Assembly: GCF_004514425.2 (NCBI RefSeq)
Contig: NZ_MYFN02000004.1
Coordinates: forward strand, 124,001-188,000
Direction: 5' to 3'
DNA from: Shinella sumterensis
GTDB lineage: Bacteria > Pseudomonadota > Alphaproteobacteria > Rhizobiales > Rhizobiaceae
Length of the DNA stretch: 64,000 nt
Made by a program: the position numbers and the translations under genes. Every line of letters starts with the position of its first letter. The stretch's first letter is position 1. The notes beneath the pieces are model-generated. The model saw nothing but the letters and a program-made list of their open reading frames with translations, did no database searches and was not told the origin of the DNA. Of this stretch, positions 7,930 to 16,277 are shown one piece after another.

Positions 7930-8267
7930 TGGGCGCGCGGGCGAACCGCCATCGCGGCGAGATCGAAGCCGATCTCGACGGCGAGCGGCGGGTGCTGTGC
8001 CTGACGCTCGGCGCGCTGGCCGAACTGGAAACCGCCTTTGCCGTCGACAGCCTGACGGGGCTTGCCGAGCGCTTTTCATCGGGCCGGCTGAAGGCGGACG
8101 ATCTGATCCGCATCATCGGCGCGGGGCTGCGCGGCGGCGGCAACCTGTTCAGCGACGAGGAGGTGGCGGCCATGGCGGTGGCGGAGGGGCTTGCGGGCTT
8201 CGCGCGCATTGCTGCCGAACTGCTGCAGGCGACCTTCGGCGGGGCGGCGCAAAACGAAAACCCTTGA
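7929..8267 (+). CDS. Tail assembly chaperone / GTA gp10-like (Phage_TAC_11 type)
   Basis: 112 residues. The sequence NRHRGEIEADLDGERRVLCLTLGALAELE is the familiar lead of the GTA gp10 family, thought to act as a tail assembly chaperone with the following frame. It starts on the last base of the tail-tube stop (GTG 7926 is an alternative) and ends overlapping the TTG of the next gene, so translation looks tightly coupled. Confidence 0.85.
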   Translation: MGARANRHRGEIEADLDGERRVLCLTLGALAELETAFAVDSLTGLAERFSSGRLKADDLIRIIGAGLRGGGNLFSDEEVAAMAVAEGLAGFARIAAELLQATFGGAAQNENP

Positions 8268-8485
8268 GGGCCGCATCCGGCGCGTCCGGCGCAGCACCTG
8301 CCTTCCCCTGGGAGGCGGTGCTGCATGCCGGGCTGTGCCGCATGCGGCTTTCCGCACGCGACTTCTGGGCGATGACGCCGCGCGAGCTTGGCTTCGCGCT
8401 CGGCCTGCTGCGGCCCTCGGCGGTGGTGCCGGGGCGCGGGGCCTTGACCGCCCTCATGCAGGCCTTTCCCGACGAGATGGAGTGA
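8264..8485 (+). CDS. Tail assembly chaperone 2 (rcc01693-like, g10.1)
   Basis: 73 residues. Contains the diagnostic LCRMRLSARDFWAMTPRELGFAL block of rcc01693-type proteins. The start is inferred to be TTG at 8264, nested in the stop of the preceding gene (TTGA). No ATG occurs before the conserved core, and family members start about 25 residues before it with a PFPW/AFPW segment, which is present here. The pair recalls phage tail chaperones made from overlapping frames. Confidence 0.75.
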   Translation: MRAASGASGAAPAFPWEAVLHAGLCRMRLSARDFWAMTPRELGFALGLLRPSAVVPGRGALTALMQAFPDEME

Positions 8486-8488
8486 GAC

Positions 8489-9037
8489 ATGGCGACTTCG
8501 GACGACAATGGACGATCCGCCTCGCTTGCCGACATGCGGCAGCAGGCCGAGGCGCTGACCGACGTCTTCGACGACCTGGAGGCGCGCTCGCGCTCCTTCG
8601 GCTTCGCGCTGACCTCGGCGCTGAAGGGCGCGGTGGTGGACGGACGCGGGCTGGACAGCGTGCTGCGCGGGCTGGCGCTGCGCATGAGCGACATCGCGCT
8701 TTCGGTGGGCCTGAAGCCGCTGGAAGGGTTGTTGTCGTCGGGCATTTCCAACCTGCTCGGCGGCGCGACGCCCTTTGCCAAGGGCGGCGTCGTGGCGGCG
8801 CCGACCTATTTCGGCAGCGGCGGCGGGCTTGGGCTGATGGGCGAGGCGGGGGCGGAAGCGATCCTGCCGCTGAAGCGCGGCCCGGACGGTTCGCTCGGCG
8901 TTGCCGCCGGCGGGGGCGGGGCGTCGCAGATCGTCTTCAACGTGACGACGCAGGATGCGGCAAGCTTCCGCAAATCCGAGGGACAGATCGCCGCCATGCT
9001 GACGCGTGCGGTGGGACGCGGGCAACGGAGTTTGTGA
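8489..9037 (+). CDS. Short tail tape-measure protein (RcGTA g11-like)
   Basis: 182 residues. The C-terminal half (GGVVAAPTYFGSGGGLGLMGEAGAEAILPLKRGPDG) is the signature end of phage tail tape-measure proteins. The N-terminal part is helical and alanine-rich. The tape measure sets tail length, and this one is very short, matching the stubby tails of gene transfer agents rather than a normal siphophage. Immediately upstream GGAGTGAGAC supplies a ribosome site. Confidence 0.88.
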   Translation: MATSDDNGRSASLADMRQQAEALTDVFDDLEARSRSFGFALTSALKGAVVDGRGLDSVLRGLALRMSDIALSVGLKPLEGLLSSGISNLLGGATPFAKGGVVAAPTYFGSGGGLGLMGEAGAEAILPLKRGPDGSLGVAAGGGGASQIVFNVTTQDAASFRKSEGQIAAMLTRAVGRGQRSL

Positions 9038-9199
9038 GCGTTCGGGAGCGGGAACCCTTCTTCCCGCAGGCTGGGAGAAGGGGCTGGGGGCGCGGGTTTG
9101 CCAGATCGCCGACGCGCATCGTTGGGGATGGCGTTGCTGTAACCGCCTCCCCTTTTGGGACAAGGCGGCAGTGCAGCCATATTCTTTGGAGATATCCGG

Positions 9200-9835
9200 A
9201 TGGCAGGATTTCATGATGTGCGGTTTCCGTTGCGCGTCGCGCTCGGCACGAGCGGCGGGCCGGTGCGGCGCACGGATATCGTCAGCCTTTCCAACGGGCG
9301 CGAGAACCGCAACCGCCGCTGGCAGGATGCACGCCGGCGCTACGACGCCGGCTCGGGCGTGCGCTCCGTGGACGATCTCTACGCGGTGCTGAACTTCTTC
9401 GAGGCGCGGGCCGGGCAGTTCAACGGGTTCCGCTTCCGCGATCCCGTCGACCACAAGTCCTGCGCGCCCGGCGCGACCGTGAGCGCGAGCGACCAGTTGC
9501 TCGGCACCGCCGACGGGACGACCGCGATGTTCCGGCTGGTGAAGCGCTATGCGGATGCGGGCGGCGAGACGGTACGGCCGATCGAAAAACCCGTGGCGGG
9601 CACGGTGGTGGTCTCGGTGGCGGGTGCCGTGGTGCCGGCGGGCGACTATGTCGTCAACCACGCGGCCGGTCTCGTGACCTTCAAGCCGGACAGGATTCCG
9701 GCTGCGGGCGCGGTGCGGGCGGGCTTCGAATTCGACGTGCCGGTGCGCTTCGATACCGACCGGATCGACATCGACCTCGCGCAGTTCGATGCGGGTCGCA
9801 TCCCGTCCATCCCGCTGGTGGAGATCAGGCCATGA
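9200..9835 (+). CDS. Distal tail protein (DUF2460, RcGTA g12-like)
   Basis: 211 residues. DUF2460 proteins form the distal tail ring. Seen: FHDVRFPLRVALGTSGGPVRRTDIV at the N-terminus, then the FFEARAGQFNGFRFRDPVDHKSC block diagnostic of the family. ATG 9200 has GGAGATATCCGG upstream. It is separated from the tape measure by 162 bases containing a degenerate CTTCTTCCC palindrome, one of the few breaks in an otherwise overlapping operon. Confidence 0.93.
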   Translation: MAGFHDVRFPLRVALGTSGGPVRRTDIVSLSNGRENRNRRWQDARRRYDAGSGVRSVDDLYAVLNFFEARAGQFNGFRFRDPVDHKSCAPGATVSASDQLLGTADGTTAMFRLVKRYADAGGETVRPIEKPVAGTVVVSVAGAVVPAGDYVVNHAAGLVTFKPDRIPAAGAVRAGFEFDVPVRFDTDRIDIDLAQFDAGRIPSIPLVEIRP

Positions 9836-10716
9836 GGACGGTCCCGGCAGGGCTGCAGGCCCATCTCGACGGCGAGGCGACGACACTGTGCAACGCCTGG
9901 CGCGTCGTGCGCCGCGACGGCGTCGTTCTCGGCTTTACGGATCATGACCGCGACCTTGACTTCGACGGCCTCACCTATCTCGCGGCAAGCGGCTTCGAGG
10001 CGAGCGAGACGGAGGACGGCAACGGCCTTTCCGCCGAGGGCGGCGATGTCTCCGGCGGCTTTTCGGCGGATGCGATCACGGCGGAGGACCTGTCGGCCGG
10101 GCGCTATGACGGCGCGAAGGTCGAGGTCTTCCTGGTCAACTGGCAGGCGACCGGGCAGCGGCTCCTTCTGCGCACCGCCGAGCTTGGCGAAGTGCGCCGC
10201 GAGGGCGGGCTTTTCCGCGCCGAGCTTCGGCGCCTGACCCACACGCTCGATCAGGTGAAGGGCCGCATCTATGGCCGCCAGTGCGACGCCGTGCTGGGCG
10301 ATGCGCGCTGCGGCGTCAATCTCGCCGCCTATCGCGCGACCGCGACGGTCAGCGCGGTCACGGATGACATGCACATCGAGGTGACCGGCCTTTCGGGTTT
10401 CGCGGAGCGTTTCTTCCGCTACGGCGTGCTTTCCTTCACCGGCGGGGCCGCGGCCGGGCTTTCGGCCGATATCGAGGATCACCGCAAGGCGGCCGGTGCC
10501 GATTCTCTCACGCTCTGGCTGCCCATGGCGGCGGGTGTGGCCGCCGGCGATACGCTGCAGGTGACGGCTGGCTGCGACAAGCGCTTTTCCACCTGCAAGG
10601 CGAAATTCAACAACCGGCTGAACTTCCAGGGTTTTCCCCATATGCCGGGCAGCGATTTCAGCTACGGCTATGCCGACGGCCAGACGGTGCATGACGGGAG
10701 GCCGCTCTATGGCTGA
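9832..10716 (+). CDS. Tail hub protein (DUF2163, RcGTA g13-like)
   Basis: 294 residues. DUF2163/BR0599-family protein forming the baseplate hub. Seen: LCNAWRVVRRDGVVLGFTDHDRDL near the start and, at the C-terminus, the paired cysteines of GCDKRFSTCKAKFNN plus GRQCDAVLGDARCGV. These cysteines are conserved in RcGTA gp13, where from memory they bind an iron-sulfur cluster. It overlaps the upstream gene by four bases and the downstream one by eight. Confidence 0.92.
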   Translation: MRTVPAGLQAHLDGEATTLCNAWRVVRRDGVVLGFTDHDRDLDFDGLTYLAASGFEASETEDGNGLSAEGGDVSGGFSADAITAEDLSAGRYDGAKVEVFLVNWQATGQRLLLRTAELGEVRREGGLFRAELRRLTHTLDQVKGRIYGRQCDAVLGDARCGVNLAAYRATATVSAVTDDMHIEVTGLSGFAERFFRYGVLSFTGGAAAGLSADIEDHRKAAGADSLTLWLPMAAGVAAGDTLQVTAGCDKRFSTCKAKFNNRLNFQGFPHMPGSDFSYGYADGQTVHDGRPLYG

Positions 10717-11149
10717 CGATTTCGGCGACCGGGTCGTGGCCGTGGCGCGCGGTTTCATCGGCACGCCCTACCGGCATCAGGGATCGCGGAAGGGCGTCGG
10801 CTGCGATTGCCTCGGGCTGGTGCGCGGCGTCTGGCGCGAACTCTACGGCGCCGAGCCGGAGGTGCCGGCGCCCTATGCGCCCGACTGGGCGGAGCGGGCC
10901 GGCGAGGAGCGGTTGCTGCTCGCCGCCGCGCGGCACTGCGGGCCGGCGCTGCCGGCCTCGACGCTCAGGCCGGGCGATCTCCTTATCTTCCGCTGGCAGG
11001 AGGGAGTGGCGGCCAAGCATGCCGGCATCGCCGCGCCGGATGCGCGCTTCATTCATGCCTATGAGCAGGCGGCGGTGATCGAATCGCCGCTCATTCCCTC
11101 CTGGCGCCGGCGCATCGCCGGCGTCTTCCGTTTCCCGGAGCTTTCCTGA
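10709..11149 (+). CDS. NlpC/P60 cell-wall peptidase (RcGTA g14-like)
   Basis: 146 residues. C40-family peptidase that opens peptidoglycan during DNA entry. Cys34 in GVGCDCLGLVRG is the nucleophile and His104 in KHAGIA the second catalytic residue. Start ATG 10709 overlaps the end of the hub gene; the in-frame upstream ATG at 10670 would overlap it by 47 bases and is less likely. Together with the GH19 lysin the cluster encodes two wall-cleaving activities. Confidence 0.93.
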   Translation: MADDFGDRVVAVARGFIGTPYRHQGSRKGVGCDCLGLVRGVWRELYGAEPEVPAPYAPDWAERAGEERLLLAAARHCGPALPASTLRPGDLLIFRWQEGVAAKHAGIAAPDARFIHAYEQAAVIESPLIPSWRRRIAGVFRFPELS

Positions 11150-11152
11150 TCC

Positions 11153-14100
11153 ATGGCGACCATTCTCTTTCAGGCTGCGGGTGCGGCCCTCGGCGGCGTG
11201 TTCGGTCCCGTCGGCGCCATCGTCGGCCGTGCCGTCGGTGCGCTCGCGGGCTCCATCGTGGACCGCTCCCTCATCAACGGTTCGAAGACGATCACCGGCC
11301 CGCGGCTGGGCGATGCGCGCCTGCCGGGCGCCGACGAGGGCACGGCGATCGGCCGCGTCTACGGCACGATGCGGGTGGGCGGCACGCTGATCTGGGCGAC
11401 GCGCTTCGAGGAGGAGGTGTCGGTCGAGCGGCAGGGCGGCAAGGGCCGCGGACCGCGCGTCGAGACCTATCGCTACTATGCGAACCTCGCGGTCGGCATC
11501 TGTGAAGGGCCGATCGCGGCGGTGCGCCGCGTGTGGGCCGACGGCCGCGAACTCGACCTGCGCTCCGTCGAGATGCGCATCCACAAGGGCACCCGCACGC
11601 AGCAGCCCGATCCTCTGATCGAGGCCAAGCAGGGCGCCGGCAACACGCCGGCCTATCGCGGGCTCGCCTATGCGGTGTTCGAACGGCTGCCGCTCGACAG
11701 CTACGGCAACCGCCTGCCGGTGCTGCAATTCGAGGTGCTGCGGCCGGTCGGCGCGCTGGAAACCGATATTCGCGCGGTCACGATCATTCCCGGCTCGAGC
11801 GAACACGGCTACGATCCCGGCCTGGTGACGGAGAACTTCGGCAACGGCTCGGCGCGCCATGTCAACCGCAACACGCTGACCGCTTCCACCGACTGGCAGG
11901 CCTCCATCGACGAACTCCAGGCGCTGTGTCCCAACCTCAAGCGCGTCGGGCTGGTGGTGGGGTGGTTCGGCACGGACCTGCGGGCAGGCCAGTGCCGGAT
12001 CGTGCCGGGCGTCGAGGTTTCCACGCGCGGGCAGGAAACGCGGCCCTGGCGTGTTTCGGGCATTTTGCGCGGCAACGCCCATGTGGTGAGCCGCAACGGC
12101 GGCTCGCCTGCCTATGGCGGCACACCGTCCGATGCCGGCGTGATCGCGGCGATCCGCAATCTGAAGGCGCGCGGGCTGGAGGTCTATCTCTACCCCTTCC
12201 TTCTGATGGATGTTCCCACCGACAATACCTTGCCGGATCCCTATGGCGCGGCCCGGCAGGCGCCCTATCCCTGGCGCGGCCGCATCACCTGTTATCCACC
12301 GGGCGCCGACAAGACGAACGCCGCGCGCAGCCAGGTGCAGGCGTTCCTCGGCAACGCGCAGGCCGGTCACTTCTCGGTCTCAGGCGAGACGGTCACGGGA
12401 CCGGCCGGCGACAGCGGTTTTCGCCGGCTGATCCTGCATTACGCGCATCTGGCCGAAGTGGCGGGCGGCGTGCACGGCTTCCTCATCGGGTCGGAGATGC
12501 GCGGCCTCACCTGGCTGCGCGACGCGGCCGGGCGCTTTCCCTTCGTCGACGGCCTCTGCGACCTGGCGGCCGACGTGCGCGCGGTGCTGCGCGCCGGCAC
12601 GAAGATCACCTATGCGGCCGACTGGAGCGAGTATTTCGGTTTCCAGCCGGGCGATGGCAGCGGCGAGGTGCGCTATCACCTCGATCCGCTCTGGGCCTCG
12701 CCTGCCATCGACGCCGTCGGCATCGACAACTATATGCCGCTTTCCGACTGGCAGGACAGCGACACCGTCGCCGGCAATCCGGACGGCTTCCGCCATGCGG
12801 AGGATGCGGCAGCCATGCGCGCCCATATCACGAGCGGCGAGGGTTTCGACTGGTACTATGCCAGCGCCGCCGACCGCCGCACTCGCAACCGCACACCGAT
12901 CACCGACGGCATGGCAGGCAAACCCTGGGTGTACCGCTACAAGGACATCGAAAGCTGGTGGGCGAACCGCCATTACGAGCGCGGCCCCGGCGGCACCGAG
13001 CTTGCCAGTCCGACGGCGTGGCTGCCGCGCTCCAAGCCCATCTGGTTCACGGAGCTCGGCTGCCCGGCCGTGGACAAGGGCGCGAACCAGCCCAATGTCT
13101 TCGTCGATCCGAAAAGCGCGGAAAACGCGCTGCCCTATCATTCGGGCGGTGCGCGCGCCGATTCGATCCAGCGCCGCTTCCTCGATGCGCATCACGGCTG
13201 GTGGCAGGGGCCCGGCCCGGAACCCGGCATGGTCGATCCCGGGCGCATCTTCCTGTGGACCTGGGATGCGCGGCCCTATCCGGCCTTCCCGCAAAAAACC
13301 GGGCTCTGGTCCGACGGCAGCAACTGGCAGCGCGGCCACTGGCTGAGCGGGCGGCTCGGCGCCGGCACCGTCGCCGACGTCATCGCCGCCATCCTGCGCG
13401 ACCACGGCTTCGAGGATTTCGACGTGTCGGGCGTTTCCGGCGACCTGCCGGGCTTCGTGCAGGGCGAGCAGGCTTCGGCGCGGTCGATGATCGAGCCGAT
13501 CATGGCGGCGTTCCAGATCGACGCGCTGGAGGCGAACGGGCGGCTGACCTTCCGCTCGCGGCTGAAATCCGCGCTGCCGGCCGATGACCTCGACGTGCTG
13601 GCCGAGCGGCCGGACGAGGCGCTGTTCGAGGAAAGCCGCGCGCATATCAGCGAATTTGCCGGCGAAGCGATCCTCGATCACTTCGACGATGCCGGCGCCT
13701 ATGCGCATGCCACGACGCGCTCGCGCCGCATGGCGGGCGGCACGGACCGGGTGTTGCGGCTCGGCCTGCCGGCCGTGCTGCATGCGGGAGCGGCCGCCTC
13801 GGCGGTGGAAACGGCCTTGCGCGACCACCGGGCGGCGCAACGGCGGGTGACATTCCGTCTGCCGCCGACGGCGCTCGACATCACGCCCGGCGATGTCGTG
13901 CGGCTGGCGGACGGACCGGCAGGCCGTTTCCTGATCACCGACATCACCGACGGGTTGGTGCGTGAGGTGGAGGCGCGGGCGATCGCCGCCGGCGACGCCG
14001 GCGCACCGACGCTGGGCGAGGGCGGCGCGGACCCGGTGAACGGTCCGGGCCCGTCGGATGCCTTCGCGCCCGAGATCGTCCTGCTCGACCTGCCGGTTCT

Positions 14101-14992
14101 CGGCTCCGGCGGCGCGCAGGATTTCGCGCGTGTCGCGGCCTATGCCAAGCCGTGGCGCGCCATGGTCGTCTCCAGTTCCGAGGGGCTGGAAGGGTTCAGG
14201 CCGCGGGTGCGGCTGGACAGGCCCGCACGAATCGGCCGGCTCGTCGAGCCGCTCGCGCCAGGGCCGGTGGGACTGTTCGACCTCGCCAATGTCATCGTCC
14301 TCGATCTGCCGGGCGGCGAGCTTGCCTCGGCCGATACCGTCAGCGTGCTCAACGGCGCGAATCGCATCGCCGTGCGGGGTGAAAACGGGGCATGGGAGGT
14401 GATCGGCTTCCAGGAGGCGAGCGAAATCGCCGCCGCCCGCTGGCGGCTCTCGGGCCTTTTGCGCGCCCTGCACGGCACGGAGGACGTTATGCTCTCGGGC
14501 CACGCCATGGACACGCAGGCGGTGGTGCTGGACGAGACGGTGCGGCCGCTCGGGCTCGATGTCGAGGAGGTAGGACGGCTCTCCAACTGGATCGTCGATG
14601 CCGTGGGCAGCCCGGAAGGCCAGGCCGGCCCCTATGCCTTTGCCGGCGGCGAACGCGCGCTGACGCCGCTCGCTCCGGTGCATCTGCGCGGCGAACGTGG
14701 GCCGGACGGCGCGGCGCGCTTTTCCTGGACACGGCGCGGGCGGATCGATTCGGACACCTGGCTTGCGACGGACATCCCGCTCGACGAGCCGAACGAGGCC
14801 TATCGCCTCGATATCCTCTCCGGTTCCACGGTGGTGCGGCGCTTCGAGGTGACGGCGCCGGCCTGCCTTTATCCATCTGCCAGCGAACTTGCCGATTTCG
14901 GCGCCGCGCAGGCGTCGATCACCATTCGTGTGCACCAGCTTGGCCGGGCAATCCCGCTCGGCCTTGCCGCGCAGGCAACCCTGAACCTCTAG
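11153..14992 (+). CDS. Giant baseplate / host-specificity protein (RcGTA g15 megatron)
   Basis: 1279 residues, usual length for the family. The N-terminus has glycine/alanine-rich hydrophobic helices (ILFQAAGAALGGVFGPVGAIVG). The middle carries the GTA TIM-barrel-like domain (approximately residues 430-760, including FTELGCPAVDKG), followed by a phage tail-tip domain and a C-terminal beta-rich part. It forms the tail fibre/baseplate that contacts the recipient. Intact, with no frameshift, which argues against decay of the cluster. Confidence 0.95.
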   Translation: MATILFQAAGAALGGVFGPVGAIVGRAVGALAGSIVDRSLINGSKTITGPRLGDARLPGADEGTAIGRVYGTMRVGGTLIWATRFEEEVSVERQGGKGRGPRVETYRYYANLAVGICEGPIAAVRRVWADGRELDLRSVEMRIHKGTRTQQPDPLIEAKQGAGNTPAYRGLAYAVFERLPLDSYGNRLPVLQFEVLRPVGALETDIRAVTIIPGSSEHGYDPGLVTENFGNGSARHVNRNTLTASTDWQASIDELQALCPNLKRVGLVVGWFGTDLRAGQCRIVPGVEVSTRGQETRPWRVSGILRGNAHVVSRNGGSPAYGGTPSDAGVIAAIRNLKARGLEVYLYPFLLMDVPTDNTLPDPYGAARQAPYPWRGRITCYPPGADKTNAARSQVQAFLGNAQAGHFSVSGETVTGPAGDSGFRRLILHYAHLAEVAGGVHGFLIGSEMRGLTWLRDAAGRFPFVDGLCDLAADVRAVLRAGTKITYAADWSEYFGFQPGDGSGEVRYHLDPLWASPAIDAVGIDNYMPLSDWQDSDTVAGNPDGFRHAEDAAAMRAHITSGEGFDWYYASAADRRTRNRTPITDGMAGKPWVYRYKDIESWWANRHYERGPGGTELASPTAWLPRSKPIWFTELGCPAVDKGANQPNVFVDPKSAENALPYHSGGARADSIQRRFLDAHHGWWQGPGPEPGMVDPGRIFLWTWDARPYPAFPQKTGLWSDGSNWQRGHWLSGRLGAGTVADVIAAILRDHGFEDFDVSGVSGDLPGFVQGEQASARSMIEPIMAAFQIDALEANGRLTFRSRLKSALPADDLDVLAERPDEALFEESRAHISEFAGEAILDHFDDAGAYAHATTRSRRMAGGTDRVLRLGLPAVLHAGAAASAVETALRDHRAAQRRVTFRLPPTALDITPGDVVRLADGPAGRFLITDITDGLVREVEARAIAAGDAGAPTLGEGGADPVNGPGPSDAFAPEIVLLDLPVLGSGGAQDFARVAAYAKPWRAMVVSSSEGLEGFRPRVRLDRPARIGRLVEPLAPGPVGLFDLANVIVLDLPGGELASADTVSVLNGANRIAVRGENGAWEVIGFQEASEIAAARWRLSGLLRALHGTEDVMLSGHAMDTQAVVLDETVRPLGLDVEEVGRLSNWIVDAVGSPEGQAGPYAFAGGERALTPLAPVHLRGERGPDGAARFSWTRRGRIDSDTWLATDIPLDEPNEAYRLDILSGSTVVRRFEVTAPACLYPSASELADFGAAQASITIRVHQLGRAIPLGLAAQATLNL

Positions 14993-15001
14993 GAGAAGAC
15001 C

Positions 15002-15208
15002 ATGAACGATGTGAAAGCCTGGTATCAGTCCCGCACCGTCTGGGGCGCGCTGATCGCGATCCTCGCCTCCTTCGCCCACGCGCTGGGGATCGAGGTGACG
15101 GCGGGCGACGAGGGCGAACTCGCCGACCTGATCGTCGCGGCCGTCGGCGTCGTGGGTGGGCTCGTGGCGCTGATCGGCCGTCTTTCGGCACGCCGGCGCG
15201 TCGGCTGA
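15002..15208 (+). CDS. Small holin-like membrane protein
   Basis: 68 residues: a hydrophobic segment at about residues 13-31 (VWGALIAILASFAHALGIE), an acidic linker, a second one at about 43-59 (LIVAAVGVVGGLVALIG), and a basic tail RLSARRRVG. Two transmembrane helices and a charged C-terminus are the layout of small phage holins. AGGAGAAGACC precedes ATG 15002, nine bases after the baseplate stop, so it belongs to the operon. The holin role is inferred from architecture and from the lysin at 1324. Confidence 0.6.
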   Translation: MNDVKAWYQSRTVWGALIAILASFAHALGIEVTAGDEGELADLIVAAVGVVGGLVALIGRLSARRRVG

Positions 15209-15231
15209 CGCTTTGCGGAAAGTCTGCCCGG

Positions 15232-15248
15232 CATTCATTTGCCATTCA
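15232..15248 (+). promoter_or_regulatory. Direct repeat CATTCA-N5-CATTCA upstream of feuN (candidate FeuP box)
   Basis: CATTCA at 15232-15237 and 15243-15248, exactly 11 bases apart. That is the one-helical-turn spacing bound by dimers of OmpR/PhoB-family regulators such as FeuP. It lies about 55 bases before the feuN start. Confidence 0.4.
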
Positions 15249-15301
15249 GCGAGGATCGTTTATTGCTTGCGTCACACTGATGAGCACCTGAAAGTATGTC
15301 G

Positions 15302-15553
15302 ATGGCCTCGCCAATTCTCATAACCGCACTTGCGGCCAGCCTGATGCACCCGGTCCCGTTCGATGCGGGCATCCAGCGGGATGTCGTCTCGGTTTCGGGC
15401 GACTGCAGCAATGCGGCTGCGCAGGTGGTGGCCCAGACGGGCGGCGAACTGCTCTCGGCGGAGCCGAGCGGCGACAGCTGCGTGGTGACCGTGCTGGTGC
15501 CGGGCAAGGACAATGCCCGGCCGCGCAAGGTGACGGTACGCGTACCGATGTAA
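15302..15553 (+). CDS. feuN: FeuN, periplasmic modulator of the FeuP/FeuQ system
   Basis: 83 residues with a signal-peptide-like start (MASPILITALAASLMHPVPFDA) and two cysteines (SGDCSN, DSCVV) able to form a disulfide. In Sinorhizobium meliloti a small periplasmic protein of this size, encoded just upstream of feuP, restrains FeuPQ signalling (established knowledge, recalled). ATG 15302 is preferred over 15296: it gives the reported 83-residue length and puts GAAAG seven bases upstream. The assignment rests on position, size and exported character. Confidence 0.8.
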   Translation: MASPILITALAASLMHPVPFDAGIQRDVVSVSGDCSNAAAQVVAQTGGELLSAEPSGDSCVVTVLVPGKDNARPRKVTVRVPM

Positions 15554-15605
15554 GACCGTCGGGCCAGCCGGCCCGGCGAGGGGATTGCTGATAGAAAGAG
15601 GGCGC

Positions 15606-16277
15606 ATGCGAATCCTGGTGGTCGAGGACGACGTCAACCTGAGCCGACAGCTCAGCGAGGCCTTGAAGGAGGCCGGCTACGTGGTGGACCAGGCTTTCGA
15701 TGGCGAGGAAGGGCATTATCTCGGCGACACCGAGCCCTATGATGCGATCATTCTCGATATCGGCCTGCCGGAAATGGACGGCATCACCGTATTGGAAAAA
15801 TGGCGCGCCGACGGCAAGGGCATGCCCGTGCTGCTTTTGACGGCCCGCGACCGCTGGAGCGACAAGGTGGCCGGCATCGATGCCGGCGCCGACGACTATG
15901 TCGCCAAGCCTTTCCATGTCGAGGAGGTTCTGGCCCGCATCCGCGCCCTGATCCGCCGTGCGGCGGGCCATGCCAGCCCCGATATCGTCTGCGGCCCGGT
16001 GCGTCTCGATACCAAGGGTTCGAAGGCGACGGTCAACGGCGAGACGCTCAAGCTGACCTCGCACGAATACCGGCTTCTCTCCTACCTCATGCATCACATG
16101 GGCGAGGTCGTCTCGCGCACCGAACTGGTCGAGCATATGTACGACCAGGATTTCGACCGTGATTCCAACACGATCGAGGTCTTTGTCGGCCGGCTGCGCA
16201 AGAAGATCGGCGTCGACCTGATCGAGACCGTGCGCGGCCTCGGTTACCGGATGCAAGCCCCCGCCAATGGCAAATAA
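15606..16277 (+). CDS. feuP: FeuP, OmpR-family response regulator
   Basis: 223 residues: receiver domain with acceptor Asp51 (LDIGLPEMDG) and Lys101, then a winged-helix DNA-binding domain (from about residue 130, ending GLGYRMQAP). Together with FeuQ it controls osmotic adaptation and cyclic glucan export in Sinorhizobium (known for the orthologue). ATG 15606 has AAAGAGGGCGC upstream. It overlaps feuQ by 11 bases. Confidence 0.92.
   Translation: MRILVVEDDVNLSRQLSEALKEAGYVVDQAFDGEEGHYLGDTEPYDAIILDIGLPEMDGITVLEKWRADGKGMPVLLLTARDRWSDKVAGIDAGADDYVAKPFHVEEVLARIRALIRRAAGHASPDIVCGPVRLDTKGSKATVNGETLKLTSHEYRLLSYLMHHMGEVVSRTELVEHMYDQDFDRDSNTIEVFVGRLRKKIGVDLIETVRGLGYRMQAPANGK

Noticed and set aside
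1-15208. Considered an ordinary prophage
   Set aside because: No integrase, repressor, replication genes, tRNA or attachment repeats; gene content and order are those of an RcGTA-type cluster.
12380-15238. A 952-codon open frame antisense to the baseplate gene
   Set aside because: Composition-driven shadow frame; the sense strand has clear domains.
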